Positions 16,582-24,121 of a stretch of 64,000 bases of DNA are shown one piece after another (the stretch's first letter is position 1; the number at the start of each line of letters is the position of its first letter). The DNA comes from a candidate division Hyd24-12 bacterium UBA6080 (GTDB taxonomy: Bacteria; Fermentibacterota; Fermentibacteria; Fermentibacterales; JCC-6), in contig DIXM01000004.1 in assembly GCA_002436025.1 (NCBI GenBank), forward strand, positions 77,896-141,895, given 5' to 3'. Below the pieces are notes generated by a model. That model worked only from the letters and a program-made list of their open reading frames with translations. It was not told where the DNA came from and searched no databases. Position numbers and translations under genes: made by a program.

Positions 16582-16611
16582 TTGACTTTCACGCAGGCGG
16601 TTCCTTATTGT
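16582..16611 (+). promoter_or_regulatory. Candidate promoter for the nucleotidyltransferase operon
   Basis: TTGACT (16582-16587) and TATTGT (16606-16611) are 18 bases apart, about 65 bases ahead of the ATG at 16675. The surrounding A/T-rich tract supports it. Confidence 0.35.
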
Positions 16612-16674
16612 CATTCCGAAGAGGACCTGCATGATGGCATCCGAACTGTTCACTCTTCAAGTATTGATTGGAAA

Positions 16675-17388
16675 ATGACTTACTGCAACAAGCTCCAGTT
16701 TCTTAGTCCGTCCTCCATCGTTCTTGCGGCGGGGGGGGGGACGAGGATGGGGGGGACTGAGAAGGCGTGTTTGAAGGTGGGGGGGAGAAGCCTGCTGGAG
16801 AGGCATTTCGAGAACTTCGCCGTGCTTGGTGTCACCGCGGACAGGGTGTCGGTGGTCTACGGCACCGAGGGTGTGCGACGTGAGACAGAAAGGCTGGGTG
16901 GCAGACCTGTGAAGTCTTTATCGCCCGGCGCTCCGGGAACCCTTGGCTCGTTCACTTCGTGTTTTCCGTCCGGGGATTCACTTGTGGTCCATGGCGACCT
17001 TCTCTGGGAGCCTTCAATGGCATGCGCCGCGATGCAGTGCAGGGGTGACGCCGTGATACCGGTCGATCCGCGGTCCGCCGATCGCGAGGCCATGAAGGCC
17101 GAGGTTCGCGGGGGAATGCTTGTAAGGCTTTCCAAGGACCTCACGCCAACGGAAAGCTCGGGAGAATCCATGGGCATGTTCCTTTTCCGCAGGGATGTCC
17201 TGCCCGATCTCCTCGTCTGCAGTCAGAAGTCTGCGGCCGAGCTTGGCGATCGGGCCGCACTTGACGATGCCGTGACCCTTCTCGCTAGTGTTGGAGAGGT
17301 TGTCGTGGTTTTCGTTCCGGGATGCAGGTGGGACGAGGTTGACACACCGGACGATCTCACCAGGGCCTCAGGGATCTTCAATGGGTGA
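16675..17388 (+). CDS. MobA-like NTP transferase, probably activating a sugar or polyol phosphate
   Basis: 237 residues. The nucleotide-binding signature L-A-A-G-G-G-T-R-M-G-G starts near residue 17, followed by K-A-C-L-K-V-G-G-R-S-L-L-E-R; V-V-H-G-D-L-L and W-D-E-V-D-T-P-D-D complete the family pattern. I start at ATG 16675; the upstream open frame to 16564 looks non-coding. The downstream CDP-alcohol transferase suggests that this enzyme makes a CDP-activated headgroup, as in inositol-1-phosphate cytidylyltransferase, but this is inference. Oddly, the 5' end contains three G homopolymers (10, 7 and 7 bases) within 55 bases. The stop overlaps the next start by 8 bases. Confidence 0.82.
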   Translation: MTYCNKLQFLSPSSIVLAAGGGTRMGGTEKACLKVGGRSLLERHFENFAVLGVTADRVSVVYGTEGVRRETERLGGRPVKSLSPGAPGTLGSFTSCFPSGDSLVVHGDLLWEPSMACAAMQCRGDAVIPVDPRSADREAMKAEVRGGMLVRLSKDLTPTESSGESMGMFLFRRDVLPDLLVCSQKSAAELGDRAALDDAVTLLASVGEVVVVFVPGCRWDEVDTPDDLTRASGIFNG

Positions 17389-18139
17389 GATCAACGCGTG
17401 GGACCAGGTTTGGAAAGACTATCCCACAAGGGGTCCTCTGCATGGACTGGGCGAGTTCCTCTCCCAGTGGGCGGAACTCAAGCGGCTCGTCTTTACCGAG
17501 CTTTTCCGCGAGGTGCGGGTGACCCCTTACGGCACGGTTCTCGAGGCCGGATGCGGTACGGGAAGCGTCATGGGCCTTCTCGCTGAAAGGGGTTTTCGCG
17601 TGGTGGGCGTTGATCTTTCCCCTGCCGCGCTGGTGCACGCTGCGGCTCACTCCCGTGAGCTTGCGGTGGCAACCGTTACCGGTCTGCCCTTCGCCGACGG
17701 AACCTTCGACCTGGTGTACAGCACGGGAGTGTTCGACCTTCTCGACGATTCCGACGTGTCGGCCGCGGTTGGGGAAGCACTCCGGGTAACCACCCCCGGC
17801 GGGCGGATCGTTCTGATCACTGCGGCTCCCTGTTGGCTTCACCGCAGGGTCATGTGCTTCCTCGAAAGAAGGAACAGGTGGAGGTACGGGCCCAAAAGGG
17901 AGATCAAGTCGCTGTCCGGGATCGTGCTGGGCCATCGTCCCGATGCAGTGGTGAGGGAGAAGGGAAGAGGCTTCGCCCTTCAGCTCAGGTTCCTGGTCTA
18001 CCTTGCGGAGCACCGGCCTATTCTTCGAAGGCTTGTTCACGGTTCTTTCATGTTTCTCTCAATGCTTCTGTGGCCGCTGAATGCCCTGCCGGGAATGGTG
18101 CTGGTCACAACCGTGCAGTTGCCGAAGGAGACCCCATGA
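17381..18139 (+). CDS. Class I SAM-dependent methyltransferase, lipid-pathway context
   Basis: 252 residues from ATG 17381. Motif I is V-L-E-A-G-C-G-T-G-S-V, followed by V-V-G-V-D-L-S and F-D-L-V-Y-S-T-G-V-F-D-L-L, typical of Methyltransf_11. The C-terminal 50 residues include a hydrophobic stretch (F-M-F-L-S-M-L-L-W-P-L) that could dip into the membrane. It sits between a nucleotidyltransferase and a CDP-alcohol phosphatidyltransferase with overlaps on both sides, so methylation of a headgroup or lipid is plausible. A ubiquinone-type function is less likely, as no quinone genes are nearby. Confidence 0.8.
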   Translation: MGEINAWDQVWKDYPTRGPLHGLGEFLSQWAELKRLVFTELFREVRVTPYGTVLEAGCGTGSVMGLLAERGFRVVGVDLSPAALVHAAAHSRELAVATVTGLPFADGTFDLVYSTGVFDLLDDSDVSAAVGEALRVTTPGGRIVLITAAPCWLHRRVMCFLERRNRWRYGPKREIKSLSGIVLGHRPDAVVREKGRGFALQLRFLVYLAEHRPILRRLVHGSFMFLSMLLWPLNALPGMVLVTTVQLPKETP

Positions 18140-18888
18140 AGTCCGTCCGGGAATTGAAGGGCATCTGCCAGCCTCCCGATCTGGACATGTGCCTCTACAG
18201 AAGGTTCGTGATCAGACCCGTGAGCATCCATCTCACAAGGTTGTTCATTGCGGCGGGGATCGGGGCCGACACGGTTTCGATCATCAAGGGGGTCATCGCC
18301 ACGGCCGGGGCTGTGCTCTTCTGTCTGCGACCTCTGCCCGCTGCCCTGCTTCTTCAATTCTCATTCCTCCTCGATGCCTGCGACGGCGAAGTGGCGCGCT
18401 TTACGGGAAGCTGCTCACGGGCCGGGGGCGAGTACATCGACAAGCTTGGGGATGTGGGTTCGCGAAGCCTTTTCCATCTCTCCTGGGGGGTTGGCGCCTT
18501 CCTTGCCGGGGGAGGATGGCCAGCACTGGCGGCGGGAGCTGTGGTGGGATGTTTGTGGCTCACCGTGAGGTTCTGCTCTGTTGAAACCCTTCTGGAGAGC
18601 TTTGCCAACCATTCGGGCTCCGAGGGCTCAGCCGGGGAGAAGGCCGCGCTCGAGAAGCTCTTTGTCAGAAAACCCGGATCGGGAAGGATCGAACACTTCC
18701 TGTCGCTCTTCATTCACCCATGGGTGAACCTTGCCCTGCTGGCAGCCGTTGCCTCCCTCTTCACCCACCGCGGGGTATCTGGCCTCACAGCCGTTCTCTG
18801 GGCGTACACGGGGCTCTGGCTTGTCAACACTGTCCGCAAGGTCATCACGTGTGCCCGGGTGATGAGCTTTCGGCGCCCGGGCCAGTGA
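18136..18888 (+). CDS. CDP-alcohol phosphatidyltransferase family membrane protein
   Basis: 250 residues from ATG 18136 (ATGA overlap, GGAG site just upstream). The family signature D-x2-D-G-x2-A-R-x8-G-x3-D-x3-D is complete around residues 80-106 (D-A-C-D-G-E-V-A-R ... G-G-E-Y-I-D-K-L-G-D). Five or six membrane helices surround it. These enzymes swap CMP for a hydroxyl-bearing acceptor to make phospholipids or soluble phosphodiesters. With the upstream nucleotidyltransferase it resembles the paired activities that make inositol-phosphate-type compounds, although there the two domains are usually fused or dedicated; the true alcohol is unknown. Confidence 0.88.
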   Translation: MKSVRELKGICQPPDLDMCLYRRFVIRPVSIHLTRLFIAAGIGADTVSIIKGVIATAGAVLFCLRPLPAALLLQFSFLLDACDGEVARFTGSCSRAGGEYIDKLGDVGSRSLFHLSWGVGAFLAGGGWPALAAGAVVGCLWLTVRFCSVETLLESFANHSGSEGSAGEKAALEKLFVRKPGSGRIEHFLSLFIHPWVNLALLAAVASLFTHRGVSGLTAVLWAYTGLWLVNTVRKVITCARVMSFRRPGQ

Positions 18889-19826
18889 ACGCGCCCCTGG
18901 TCTGGTTTGGGTCGGTACTGGCCGTTTTGAATTCAGGGGCTGACCGGGTTTTGCACCTGCCCGGAACACCTGTGGGCATCACGGATGTTGGGGGGGAGTA
19001 CTGGGTGGTTTCATGCGTGGACCCGGCAGGGGTCTTCCTCCTGGACAGGATCGACTGGACCGTTTCGGCGTATCCCGGTGCTTTTCGTGAACCCCAGGGG
19101 ACCGGGTTGCTCGAAGTCGAACCGCTGGTGTGCGACAGGGGGGCCGACCGCCTTCATGTCGGAATGCCCGGGGTTTCAAGCGAGGTTATGCTGCCTGGAG
19201 GTCCTTTTGCCGTGACGACGGCGGACTGGTACGGGAACGGGGAACTGATTGCGGTGGTTACACTGAGGGATTCTTGTCAGGTTGTCCTGGTGACGCTGGA
19301 GGGGATGGTGGTGGTGGCTGTGCTGCCGGGCGCCCGGGGGTTGGAGGCAGTCGATACCGACGGCGATGGCCACGATGAACTGCTTGTGGCGTGTTGCGGA
19401 ACCGGGCTTCACCTGGTCGTTAACCGTGAAGACGGAGGTGAGCCGATCGTGAGGTGCATCGGAGTCCTGGGGGATGGGGTGAAGTCGGTGGCCTCCGTGG
19501 ACATGGATGACGACGGCGACCCCGATGCTGTTGGAATTGCCTGTGCCGAGGGGGGCGTGTGCTGGTGGGAAAACCCCGGCCCGACCGGAGCGGATTGGTT
19601 CAGGCACGACCTTGATCCCGGGGTCACGGGCCCCAAATCCATCGCGGTATCCGGTGAAAGGATACTTGTGGCGGCGCTGTTCAGCCCTTCAATGCTCTAC
19701 AGCCGTGGTGAGAGGCGTTTACTGCCCCGGGGTTGCACGGCGTGCGCCTTCGGGGCTGAAGGAGCATTCGTTCTGGGGCATCGCGCGGGTTTTATCATGG
19801 AGTTCACAGCAGAGCCTCTTCCCTGA
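18885..19826 (+). CDS. FG-GAP/VCBS-type repeat protein
   Basis: 313 residues from GTG 18885 (GTGA overlap with the transferase). Two calcium-loop motifs are clear: D-T-D-G-D-G-H-D-E near residue 160 and D-M-D-D-D-G-D-P-D near residue 205, each ending a propeller blade of the FG-GAP/VCBS kind; a W-W-E-N-P-G strand is also typical. Such propellers bind partners outside the cell, yet only a weak N-terminal hydrophobic stretch is present (P-L-V-W-F-G-S-V-L-A-V-L), so export is uncertain. Overlap with the lipid gene indicates co-expression. The role is unknown. Confidence 0.75.
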   Translation: MNAPLVWFGSVLAVLNSGADRVLHLPGTPVGITDVGGEYWVVSCVDPAGVFLLDRIDWTVSAYPGAFREPQGTGLLEVEPLVCDRGADRLHVGMPGVSSEVMLPGGPFAVTTADWYGNGELIAVVTLRDSCQVVLVTLEGMVVVAVLPGARGLEAVDTDGDGHDELLVACCGTGLHLVVNREDGGEPIVRCIGVLGDGVKSVASVDMDDDGDPDAVGIACAEGGVCWWENPGPTGADWFRHDLDPGVTGPKSIAVSGERILVAALFSPSMLYSRGERRLLPRGCTACAFGAEGAFVLGHRAGFIMEFTAEPLP

Positions 19827-19903
19827 GTTTCCGGCACCGCTGCGGGACTGACCGAGATGGTTTATTTTATAAACATTTGTATTGCATTGACTTAGCTCAA
19901 CAA

Positions 19904-19919
19904 ACTTAGTTATCTAAGT
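19904..19919. terminator. Weak hairpin between convergent genes
   Basis: ACTTAG and CTAAGT form a perfect six-base stem around TTAT, spanning the RadC stop codon in an A/T-rich gap. No long T-run follows, so termination is only a possibility. Confidence 0.25.
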
Positions 19920-20588
19920 CCGTCCCCCATCCATTAACCCGCGTTCCCTGAGGCTGATCACGCCTGAGTCGGTCACTATGAAGTGGTCGAGTACGCGGAA
20001 GCCAAGTTCGTCACCGAGCTTTGTGAGCGCCCTGGTGAGGGAGAGGTCCTGCGGGCTCGCCTCGAGCCGTCCGCCGGGATGGTTGTGCACCAGTATGACT
20101 CCCGTGGCGTTGTGGGCGATGACCTTTTCCACGAGGTTCCGGGGGTGAACAGTGGCCCTGTCTACCGTTCCGAACTCGAGTTCGGCCTCGGACAGCAGCC
20201 GGTTGTCCTGGTCGAGGAGGAAGGCGCAGAACCTCTCCTTTCTCCGGGTTCCCAGGCGGGTCTTCAGGTAGTCCCTCACGACTTCGGGGCCCGTGATCTG
20301 CAGTCTGCCCCTTTCGGGGGTCAGGGCCAGGGAGTTCATTGAGTGAACAAGGGTTAAAAGAACTGCCGCCATGGGTCCCACGCCGTCAACCGTCTGAAGG
20401 TTGTCGGGAGACTGTCTGAGCGTGTTCTCGAGGGTTCCGAACTTCTCCAGAAGGGCTGAGGAGAGCTGCCTTGTGTCCCGCCGGGGCGAGGCGTAGGTGA
20501 GAAGCAGCTCGAGGGCCTCGCGCTCGGTGAAGCCCCTTATGCCAGCCCGCAGAAGCCTGTTTCTCAGCCTCTCCCTGTGGCCCTCCAT
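19914..20588 (-). CDS. radC: RadC family JAB1/MPN metalloprotein
   Basis: 224 residues from ATG 20588, two bases after the stop of the MscS gene. The N-terminal helix-hairpin-helix part has R-L-R-N-R-L-L-R-A-G and V-D-G-V-G-P-M-A-A. The JAMM zinc motif is intact: V-H-N-H-P-G-G-x4-S-x2-D, with H-F-I-V-T-D near the end. Once called a DNA repair protein, the family is better described as a conserved metalloprotein of unsettled role; repair in particular has been withdrawn for the E. coli gene. Length is normal. It probably shares a message with the channel gene. Confidence 0.92.
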   Translation of the reverse strand: MEGHRERLRNRLLRAGIRGFTEREALELLLTYASPRRDTRQLSSALLEKFGTLENTLRQSPDNLQTVDGVGPMAAVLLTLVHSMNSLALTPERGRLQITGPEVVRDYLKTRLGTRRKERFCAFLLDQDNRLLSEAELEFGTVDRATVHPRNLVEKVIAHNATGVILVHNHPGGRLEASPQDLSLTRALTKLGDELGFRVLDHFIVTDSGVISLRERGLMDGGRT

Positions 20589-20590
20589 TT

Positions 20591-21697
20591 TCAGCCCCCC
20601 ATGTGGATGGTCTGGGTCGGGAAGGCGAACTCCATGCCTGCGGCGCTCACGGCGTGCATCACCGACAGGTTGATCTCTTCCCTTAAACGCAGCCATTCCA
20701 CGAAGTCGGTGGTCTTCACGAAGAACTTCATCTCGATCTTCAGCGCATAGCTTTCGAACCCGGTGAAGAAGACCATTATCGATCCATCATCAACCATGGG
20801 GTTCCGGTGAAGCAGATCCCTGAGCCCTTCGAGGAGGGCTTCCATCATGGGGGGTGTGGGGCCGTACGTGACGCCAACCGTGATCTCAGTGCGGCGCATG
20901 GGTCTTTGTGACAGGTTGTCGATGGTGGAGTCCACCACCTCCTTGTTGGGAATGGAGACAAGTGTTTTGCCGAAGGTCCTAATCCTGGTTGACCTGAGGC
21001 CAATCTCTTCCACGATGCCTTCAGTGCCTCCGATCTGAACCAGGTCGCCCACCCTGAAGGGTTTGTCCATGAACAGGATGATCGAGCTGAAGAAACCGCT
21101 CAGGCTGTCCTGGGCTGCCAGGGCGACCGCAATGCCACCGATCCCGAGGCCGGCGATGATCCCGCTGAGAGGGTATCCAAGCATCTGAAGGAAGAAGCCG
21201 ACTCCCATGACACCCACCAGGATCTTCGCCAGTTTCCTGAGAACCGGGACCATCTGGTTGTCCAGCCGTGACCCCGCGCCGGTGTCGGTCGAGCACTTCC
21301 GGGATGCCACTGAATCGATGAGTATCCAAACGGTCCAGATCGCGCCTGCCAGGACCAGGAACAAAAACAGCTTCAGCGCGGCCGCAGAGAGTCCCGGCGA
21401 GATACCAAGCAGCGTAAGCGATGCGTAAAGACCACCCCAGAAGACTATCATCCCCACTGGTCTTGCCGCGTTCCGCAGGAAGCATGCAGGAATGCCGGCG
21501 CCCTTCCCCGCACTTTTTCGCATGACAAAGCCCGCGAGCTTTCGGGCAAGGAGTGACAACACTGCCAGCAAAGCGAATGCGCCGATCTTGCCCAGGGGGA
21601 TCCCGGCTGCCCCGTAACCGATGTACTCGTCAAGAAAGCCCAATGAGCGCCTCCCCGTGATGATGCCCAAAGCACGTATAACCGTGGGATTCAACAT
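20591..21697 (-). CDS. MscS-family mechanosensitive ion channel
   Basis: 368 residues from ATG 21697, with AGGA at normal distance; an upstream in-frame GTG/ATG at 21721 is less likely. Four hydrophobic helices precede the pore helix, which has the small-residue pattern G-L-G-I-G-G-I-A-V-A-L-A-A-Q-D. The beta domain follows with F-R-V-G-D-L-V-Q-I-G-G-T-E-G-I-V-E-E-I-G-L-R-S-T. These channels open on membrane tension to release solutes. The extra N-terminal helices make it longer than minimal MscS. It is followed directly by radC and divergent from signal peptidase I. Confidence 0.9.
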   Translation of the reverse strand: MLNPTVIRALGIITGRRSLGFLDEYIGYGAAGIPLGKIGAFALLAVLSLLARKLAGFVMRKSAGKGAGIPACFLRNAARPVGMIVFWGGLYASLTLLGISPGLSAAALKLFLFLVLAGAIWTVWILIDSVASRKCSTDTGAGSRLDNQMVPVLRKLAKILVGVMGVGFFLQMLGYPLSGIIAGLGIGGIAVALAAQDSLSGFFSSIILFMDKPFRVGDLVQIGGTEGIVEEIGLRSTRIRTFGKTLVSIPNKEVVDSTIDNLSQRPMRRTEITVGVTYGPTPPMMEALLEGLRDLLHRNPMVDDGSIMVFFTGFESYALKIEMKFFVKTTDFVEWLRLREEINLSVMHAVSAAGMEFAFPTQTIHMGG

Positions 21698-21724
21698 TAC
21701 AGCAGTCCTGCGGGGTGTCAACCG

Positions 21725-21753
21725 TTGACGAAAGGGTATTCTCTGCCCATTAT
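21725..21753 (+). promoter_or_regulatory. Candidate promoter for signal peptidase I
   Basis: TTGACG (21725-21730), 17 bases, then CATTAT (21748-21753), ending 21 bases before the ATG at 21775; the leader would be short. Confidence 0.3.
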
Positions 21754-21774
21754 GGGCGTTCGGAAAGGGGAATC

Positions 21775-22512
21775 ATGACGGACAAATCCCTGAAGACCTA
21801 CAACTGGTTTCTGCAGGTGGCCCTTGCGCTTCTGATCTTTTTCGGTTGCCTCAGGCCCTACATCATCGAGGCATTCAGGATCCCCACCCCCAGCATGGAG
21901 CGCACGCTCCTTGTTGGCGATCACCTGCTGGTCCTCAAGGTGGCCAAGGGGCAGTACATCCCCTGGACCGACAGGGCAAGACCTCTCATTCACGGCTTCA
22001 GGGGGGGCGAGCACGGCCTTCTCATGCCCGGCACGGGCTCCCTAAGGCTCGGCGAGGTGATCGTGTTCAGGTACCCCGCGCAACCCGACACCGACTTCGT
22101 GAAGAGGGTGGTGGCCCTTTCCGGCGACACCGTGAAGGTCATGGGCGACACCCTGTTCGTGAACGGTTCACCTTCTCCCTGGCACGGCATGTTCCAGGAC
22201 ATGCTGAGCGCCAGCATCATCGACGATGACTGGCCGGCATGCCTTCCCATGCTGAGGGGCAGGGTTCCCGACCTCGCCTTCGATGTCATCGCGCGAACCG
22301 TTGTCCTCGACAACGAGGGCGACCCGGCATACATCGTACCCGAGGGCCACATCTTCATGATGGGCGACAATCGTGATCACTCCAGCGACAGCAGGATATG
22401 GGGCCCCCTCGACGAAAACCTCATCAAGGGAAAGGCTCTGGTGATTTACTGGTCCTGGCTTCCGGGAAGGGGTTTCCCCGACCTGTCCAGGGTGACCATG
22501 CTGGTGAGGTGA
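21775..22512 (+). CDS. lepB: Signal peptidase I
   Basis: 245 residues from ATG 21775 after GGAAAGGGG. One N-terminal membrane helix (V-A-L-A-L-L-I-F-F-G-C-L) anchors it. Box B has the catalytic Ser in P-T-P-S-M-E-R; box D has the general-base Lys in D-F-V-K-R-V-V-A-L-S-G-D; box E is M-G-D-N-R-D-H-S-S-D-S-R. It removes signal peptides from Sec-exported proteins at the outer face of the inner membrane. An insertion of about 40 residues after the V-N-G-S strand is within the range seen in diderms. Confidence 0.93.
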   Translation: MTDKSLKTYNWFLQVALALLIFFGCLRPYIIEAFRIPTPSMERTLLVGDHLLVLKVAKGQYIPWTDRARPLIHGFRGGEHGLLMPGTGSLRLGEVIVFRYPAQPDTDFVKRVVALSGDTVKVMGDTLFVNGSPSPWHGMFQDMLSASIIDDDWPACLPMLRGRVPDLAFDVIARTVVLDNEGDPAYIVPEGHIFMMGDNRDHSSDSRIWGPLDENLIKGKALVIYWSWLPGRGFPDLSRVTMLVR

Positions 22513-22519
22513 GGTTTCC

Positions 22520-23446
22520 ATGATGCTTCTGCCCTATTCCGAGGTTCTTTTCGGGCGGATACCCGTCGAGTTCCTCAAGCTGAAAAAGGTTCTGGACAGC
22601 GCCATGGACAACCGTGATTACCGCCGGGACGGCTACTGGGAGGTCACATCCGACGACGAGGTCCTGGCAAGGCTCATCCTCAAGGGGGGGCGCCCCTACT
22701 ACATCCACGGCAATCCCAGCCTCGACTCGGCTGCCTTCATCAACTGGATGGAGCTCGAGAACCGTGAGATCAGCCTCACCGTACGCTTTCTCGAGGAAGG
22801 ATGCCTCCCTTCCCTGATGAAATACCTCAGGGACGACCCGGTCCTGACCGACCTCGAGAACTCCCAGGGCGAAGTCCTGCAGCTGCTGCACTCACTTCGA
22901 ACGTCCGGCGAGAGCGGCCTTGTAAGCATGCGTTACCCGGAGGGCACTCTGCTCATTCCGGTCAGGGAGGGAAAAGTGTCGCGGGGGTGGGGCTCGGGCG
23001 CCACGTTCCCGGGCAGAAAACTCGTCGACTTCCTGAAGAGCGACGCCACGATCGAGGGTGTTGCCGAATTCAGGGAGGGCGATATCAGGGAGCTTTCTCC
23101 CCTCGGCATAGCCGAGGTTTCGGTCATCCTCGGGTCCGTGAACTCGTGGCTCGATTCACTGAGGCCGGTCTGGCCGCAGTGCGAAGGCGTCATTCCCGAG
23201 CTTCTGGCAAAGCTCAAGAAGCGCGATGAATGGATGAGCCCCCTCGATTACGAGAGCGGAGACAACCTTTTCCTGCGGGAACAGCTTTCGGATTCCAGCC
23301 TGTTCCCCGACGCCATGGCGATGTTCGTGAACAACCTGTGCAAGAAGCACCCGTCCCCGACCACCGCCATGAAACTCTTCACCAGCATCAACCGGGGCAG
23401 GGAAGCCGTACTGTCCTCGGTGGGCATGCTGGAAAAACTTGTCTGA
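22520..23446 (+). CDS. Hypothetical cytosolic protein (DUF4388-like appearance)
   Basis: 308 residues from ATG 22520; a second ATG follows immediately. No signal or membrane segment. The sequence is acidic and helical, with repeated short elements such as L-I-L-K-G-G-R-P-Y-Y-I-H-G and G-E-S-G-L-V-S-M-R-Y-P-E-G. The G-x-L-x2-G-x-P-Y/I strands faintly recall PATAN/DUF4388-type regulatory domains, but I would not name it on that. It starts seven bases after signal peptidase I and is probably co-transcribed. It ends eight bases from the converging potassium-system gene. Confidence 0.6.
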   Translation: MMLLPYSEVLFGRIPVEFLKLKKVLDSAMDNRDYRRDGYWEVTSDDEVLARLILKGGRPYYIHGNPSLDSAAFINWMELENREISLTVRFLEEGCLPSLMKYLRDDPVLTDLENSQGEVLQLLHSLRTSGESGLVSMRYPEGTLLIPVREGKVSRGWGSGATFPGRKLVDFLKSDATIEGVAEFREGDIRELSPLGIAEVSVILGSVNSWLDSLRPVWPQCEGVIPELLAKLKKRDEWMSPLDYESGDNLFLREQLSDSSLFPDAMAMFVNNLCKKHPSPTTAMKLFTSINRGREAVLSSVGMLEKLV

Positions 23447-23453
23447 AGCGGGG

Positions 23454-24110
23454 CTATTTGAGCCTGTCGAAATCCTCGCGGCTGCCTATCAGCCAGAGAA
23501 GGTCGCCCTCTTCGAGAACATCTTCAGGAAGCGGAACCCTGTAGTCGTACCCGTCCTTTATCTTCTTGCCGAAGAAGGCGATGTTGACCCCGAATATCCT
23601 TCTGATATCAAGGTCCTTGATGCGCTTGTTCAGCATGTCGCGGGCAGGTTCGGTGATCCTGAGCTCAATGCCCGACCTGAGGGGCACGTACTCCTTCACG
23701 CCGGTGTAGGTGATAGCCCTGGCCTTGTTTATACCCTGTTCGTGTTCGGGCCTGTAGACCTCGTCGGCGCCCACGGCGACAAGGATGCGTTGCTCCCTGT
23801 CTGAGCCCGCCCGGCTGATGACCCTGAGCCCCATGTCCTTCAGGATCCTTGTGACAAGGACGTTGGTTCCGAAGTCCTCGCCGATGGCCACCACGGCCAG
23901 GTCGACGGAAGCCAGCCCGTGACCCCTTAGAAGGCTTTCGTCGGCGCAGTCGAAACAGACCGCATTGTATACCTTGTTGCTTATCTCCTGGATCTTCTTC
24001 TCGCTTCTGTCGATGGCTATCACCTCGACGCCCTGCCGCTCAAGTTCCATGGCGAGGCTGCTGCCAAAGGACCCAAGTCCTATCACTGCGATTTTCGAGG
24101 GCTTTTCCAT
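23454..24110 (-). CDS. ktrA: KtrA/TrkA-type potassium channel regulatory subunit
   Basis: 218 residues from ATG 24110. The RCK-N Rossmann domain opens with A-V-I-G-L-G-S-F-G-S-S-L-A and has an acidic residue at the end of strand 2 (I-A-I-D-R-S), the pattern for NAD(H)/ATP binding. A smaller RCK-C domain follows from about residue 140. A single RCK unit of this size is the KtrA form; it gates the partner membrane subunit, whose gene lies immediately upstream (11 bases). Cytoplasmic, membrane-associated. Confidence 0.92.
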   Translation of the reverse strand: MEKPSKIAVIGLGSFGSSLAMELERQGVEVIAIDRSEKKIQEISNKVYNAVCFDCADESLLRGHGLASVDLAVVAIGEDFGTNVLVTRILKDMGLRVISRAGSDREQRILVAVGADEVYRPEHEQGINKARAITYTGVKEYVPLRSGIELRITEPARDMLNKRIKDLDIRRIFGVNIAFFGKKIKDGYDYRVPLPEDVLEEGDLLWLIGSREDFDRLK

Positions 24111-24121
24111 TCCTGTCCTGT

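Noticed and set aside
10029..16600. Search for a second small precursor peptide beside the first radical SAM cluster
   Set aside because: No short frame with a ribosome site, Cys/Gly-rich core or leader-like motif was found.
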